Below are positions 5,596 through 6,201 of a stretch of DNA of 6,201 nucleotides, piece after piece. The stretch is taken from positions 1 to 6,201 of the forward strand of contig DASRUQ010000021.1 of NCBI GenBank assembly GCA_035655355.1, written 5' to 3'. This DNA comes from 2-12-FULL-43-11 sp035655355. GTDB lineage: Bacteria > Patescibacteriota > Minisyncoccia > UBA6257 > Colwellbacteraceae. The notes below the pieces were generated by a model, which saw only the letters and a program-made list of their open reading frames with translations, was not told the DNA's origin and did not search any database. Both the position numbers and the translations under genes were made by a program. Numbering within the stretch: the stretch's first letter is position 1; every line of letters begins with the position of its first letter.

Positions 5596-5615
5596 AACTA
5601 TTATTTAATTGTTAA

Positions 5616-5643
5616 AGAGGGGCTCCTAACGGAAGTCCCCTCT
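5616..5643 (-). promoter_or_regulatory. Stable hairpin in the 5' leader of the 257-residue membrane protein gene
   Basis: On the minus strand AGAGGGG pairs with CCCCTCT over 7 bp. The pairing continues inward as CTTCC with GGAG, with one bulge, closing on a GTTA loop. It lies inside the predicted leader, 20 bases upstream of the ATG. A short TTT follows, so attenuation is possible, as is an mRNA-stabilising or translation-controlling role. It does not match a riboswitch class that I recognise. Confidence 0.6.
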
Positions 5644-5675
5644 CGATTAATAAGGGAACCTTTTAGAAGCGCTAT

Positions 5676-5705
5676 AAGATAGTAATATTTTAGCTATTTT
5701 GTCAA
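5676..5705 (-). promoter_or_regulatory. Promoter of the 257-residue membrane protein gene
   Basis: A perfect -35 TTGACA (5700-5705, minus) is followed after 18 bases by TATCTT (5676-5681, four of six). The predicted start near 5669 gives a leader of about 75 bases that contains the hairpin at 5616-5643. The -35 and first part of the spacer match the promoter at 4696-4724. Confidence 0.65.
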
Positions 5706-5706
5706 T
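5691..5706 (-). repeat. Copy 2 of the 16-base promoter element shared with 4710-4725
   Basis: The minus strand reads ATTGACAAAATAGCTA, identical to copy 1 except at the two adjacent bases after ATTGACAAA. Both copies precede minus-strand genes for membrane proteins of unknown function. Confidence 0.65.
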
Positions 5707-5732
5707 ACTTAGCGAATAAACCCCGCATAACA

Positions 5733-5741
5733 TGCTATGAT
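5733..5741 (+). promoter_or_regulatory. Extended -10 promoter of uppP
   Basis: TGC-TATGAT forms an extended -10 (hexamer 5736-5741). It ends 11 bases before the ATG at 5753, leaving a predicted leader of about 4-5 bases. The -35 position (5713-5718, CGAATA) is poor. It is divergent from the promoter at 5676-5705, with only about 30 bases between the two cores. Confidence 0.55.
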
Positions 5742-5752
5742 AAACGAAATAA

Positions 5753-6201
5753 ATGGATTTCTTAAGCAGCGTTATTTTAGGCATAGTTGAGGGCGTGACT
5801 GAATTTCTGCCTGTTTCTTCCACGGGTCACTTAGTGCTGGCCAGCCAGCTGCTCAGCATCCCCAAGACAGAATTTCTGAAGAGTTTTGAGATAACGATAC
5901 AGATGGGTGGCATCACGGCCGTGGTTTTTTTGTATTGGAAATCCTTTTTAAACCTGGAACTTATCAAGAAGCTGGCAGTCGCGTTCGTTCCTACCGGAAT
6001 TATCGGACTCGCTTTATATAAAGTTGTTAAAGAGTATTTGCTGGGTAATTCTTACGTAGTGCTTTGGTCATTGGCTCTGGGAGGCTTAGCTTTAATACTC
6101 TTTGAGCTTTGGTATAAAGACAGAGTTGTTCACGGCGATGGCGTAAAAGAAATAACCTATAAGCAGTCGTTCTTAGTGGGGCTATTTCAGGCGCTAGCGA
6201 T
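5753..6201 (+). CDS. uppP: Undecaprenyl-diphosphatase UppP/BacA, N-terminal part (cut by right edge)
   Basis: UppP is an integral membrane phosphatase that converts undecaprenyl pyrophosphate to undecaprenyl phosphate, recycling the lipid carrier used for peptidoglycan and other surface polymers; it also confers bacitracin resistance. 149 codons are visible. The first family motif, GIVEGVTEFLPVSSTGHL (10-27), carries the conserved E13, E17, S23 and H26, equivalent to E. coli E17, E21, S27 and H30. FEITIQMGGITAVVFLYW is the conserved second helix region. The visible end, FLVGLFQALA, is where the second motif (PGTSRSG with the catalytic Arg) should begin just outside the window. The ATG at 5753 gives a slightly shorter N-terminus than E. 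coli, which is normal in the family. An extended -10 lies 11 bases upstream, with no Shine-Dalgarno. The neighbouring divergent membrane protein has no established link to UppP. Confidence 0.96.
   Translation, partial: MDFLSSVILGIVEGVTEFLPVSSTGHLVLASQLLSIPKTEFLKSFEITIQMGGITAVVFLYWKSFLNLELIKKLAVAFVPTGIIGLALYKVVKEYLLGNSYVVLWSLALGGLALILFELWYKDRVVHGDGVKEITYKQSFLVGLFQALA

Noticed and set aside
4834..5608. Several long plus-strand open frames opposite the 257-residue membrane protein gene
   Set aside because: They are shadows: the minus-strand product has clean hydrophobic helices, a promoter and a terminator, while the plus-strand products look like random Arg/Ser-rich sequence.
1..6201. CRISPR array, tRNA, rRNA, insertion sequence or defence system
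   Set aside because: Reading both strands I found no regularly spaced repeats, cloverleaf, rRNA-like segment, transposase or nuclease motifs.

Overview
The window looks like chromosomal sequence from a Candidate Phyla Radiation bacterium (Patescibacteria, most likely a Parcubacteria-type lineage). The grounds are the character of the UppP protein, the membrane-anchored DUF2914 protein, several short membrane proteins without a recognisable family, compact spacing, and start codons without Shine-Dalgarno sequences. Base composition is moderate by eye (mid-40s % GC, not computed). A TGA ends the DUF2914 gene at a natural length and no in-frame TGA interrupts any gene, so the standard code applies; this argues against the UGA-recoding CPR lineages. 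The lineage call is an inference from protein character, not from a marker gene.

Layout. 1-1049 (minus): the N-terminal half of a cyclopropane-fatty-acyl-phospholipid synthase (cut by the left edge), preceded by and probably co-transcribed with a small four-helix membrane protein that ends in a strongly basic tail. 1059-1183: short divergent promoter region. 1184-2287 (plus): seven-helix membrane protein with a C-terminal DUF2914 domain, followed by a hairpin. 2391-3946 (plus): an 84-residue protein of unknown function and an HI0933/YhiN/BaiN-type flavoprotein, probably one operon, ending in a terminator shared with the convergent gene. 4009-4608 (minus): histidine-rich six-helix membrane protein of unknown function. 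4774-4831: strong terminator plus an adjacent hairpin. 4822-5595 (minus): five-helix membrane protein of unknown function. 5753-6201 (plus): N-terminal part of undecaprenyl-diphosphatase UppP, cut by the right edge.

How they fit. The recognised genes point to the cell envelope: CFA synthase modifies membrane phospholipids, UppP recycles the lipid carrier for peptidoglycan, and four further genes encode integral membrane proteins. No defence system, mobile element, CRISPR array, tRNA or rRNA was seen.

The most interesting signal is in gene expression. Four genes have a -10-like hexamer only 7 to 11 bases before the start codon, which predicts leaderless or near-leaderless mRNAs. The two minus-strand membrane-protein genes instead share a near-identical 16-base promoter element (14 of 16 positions) built on a perfect TTGACA, and have leaders of roughly 75-80 bases that contain inverted repeats. 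Two promoter and translation-start modes therefore seem to coexist within 6 kb.
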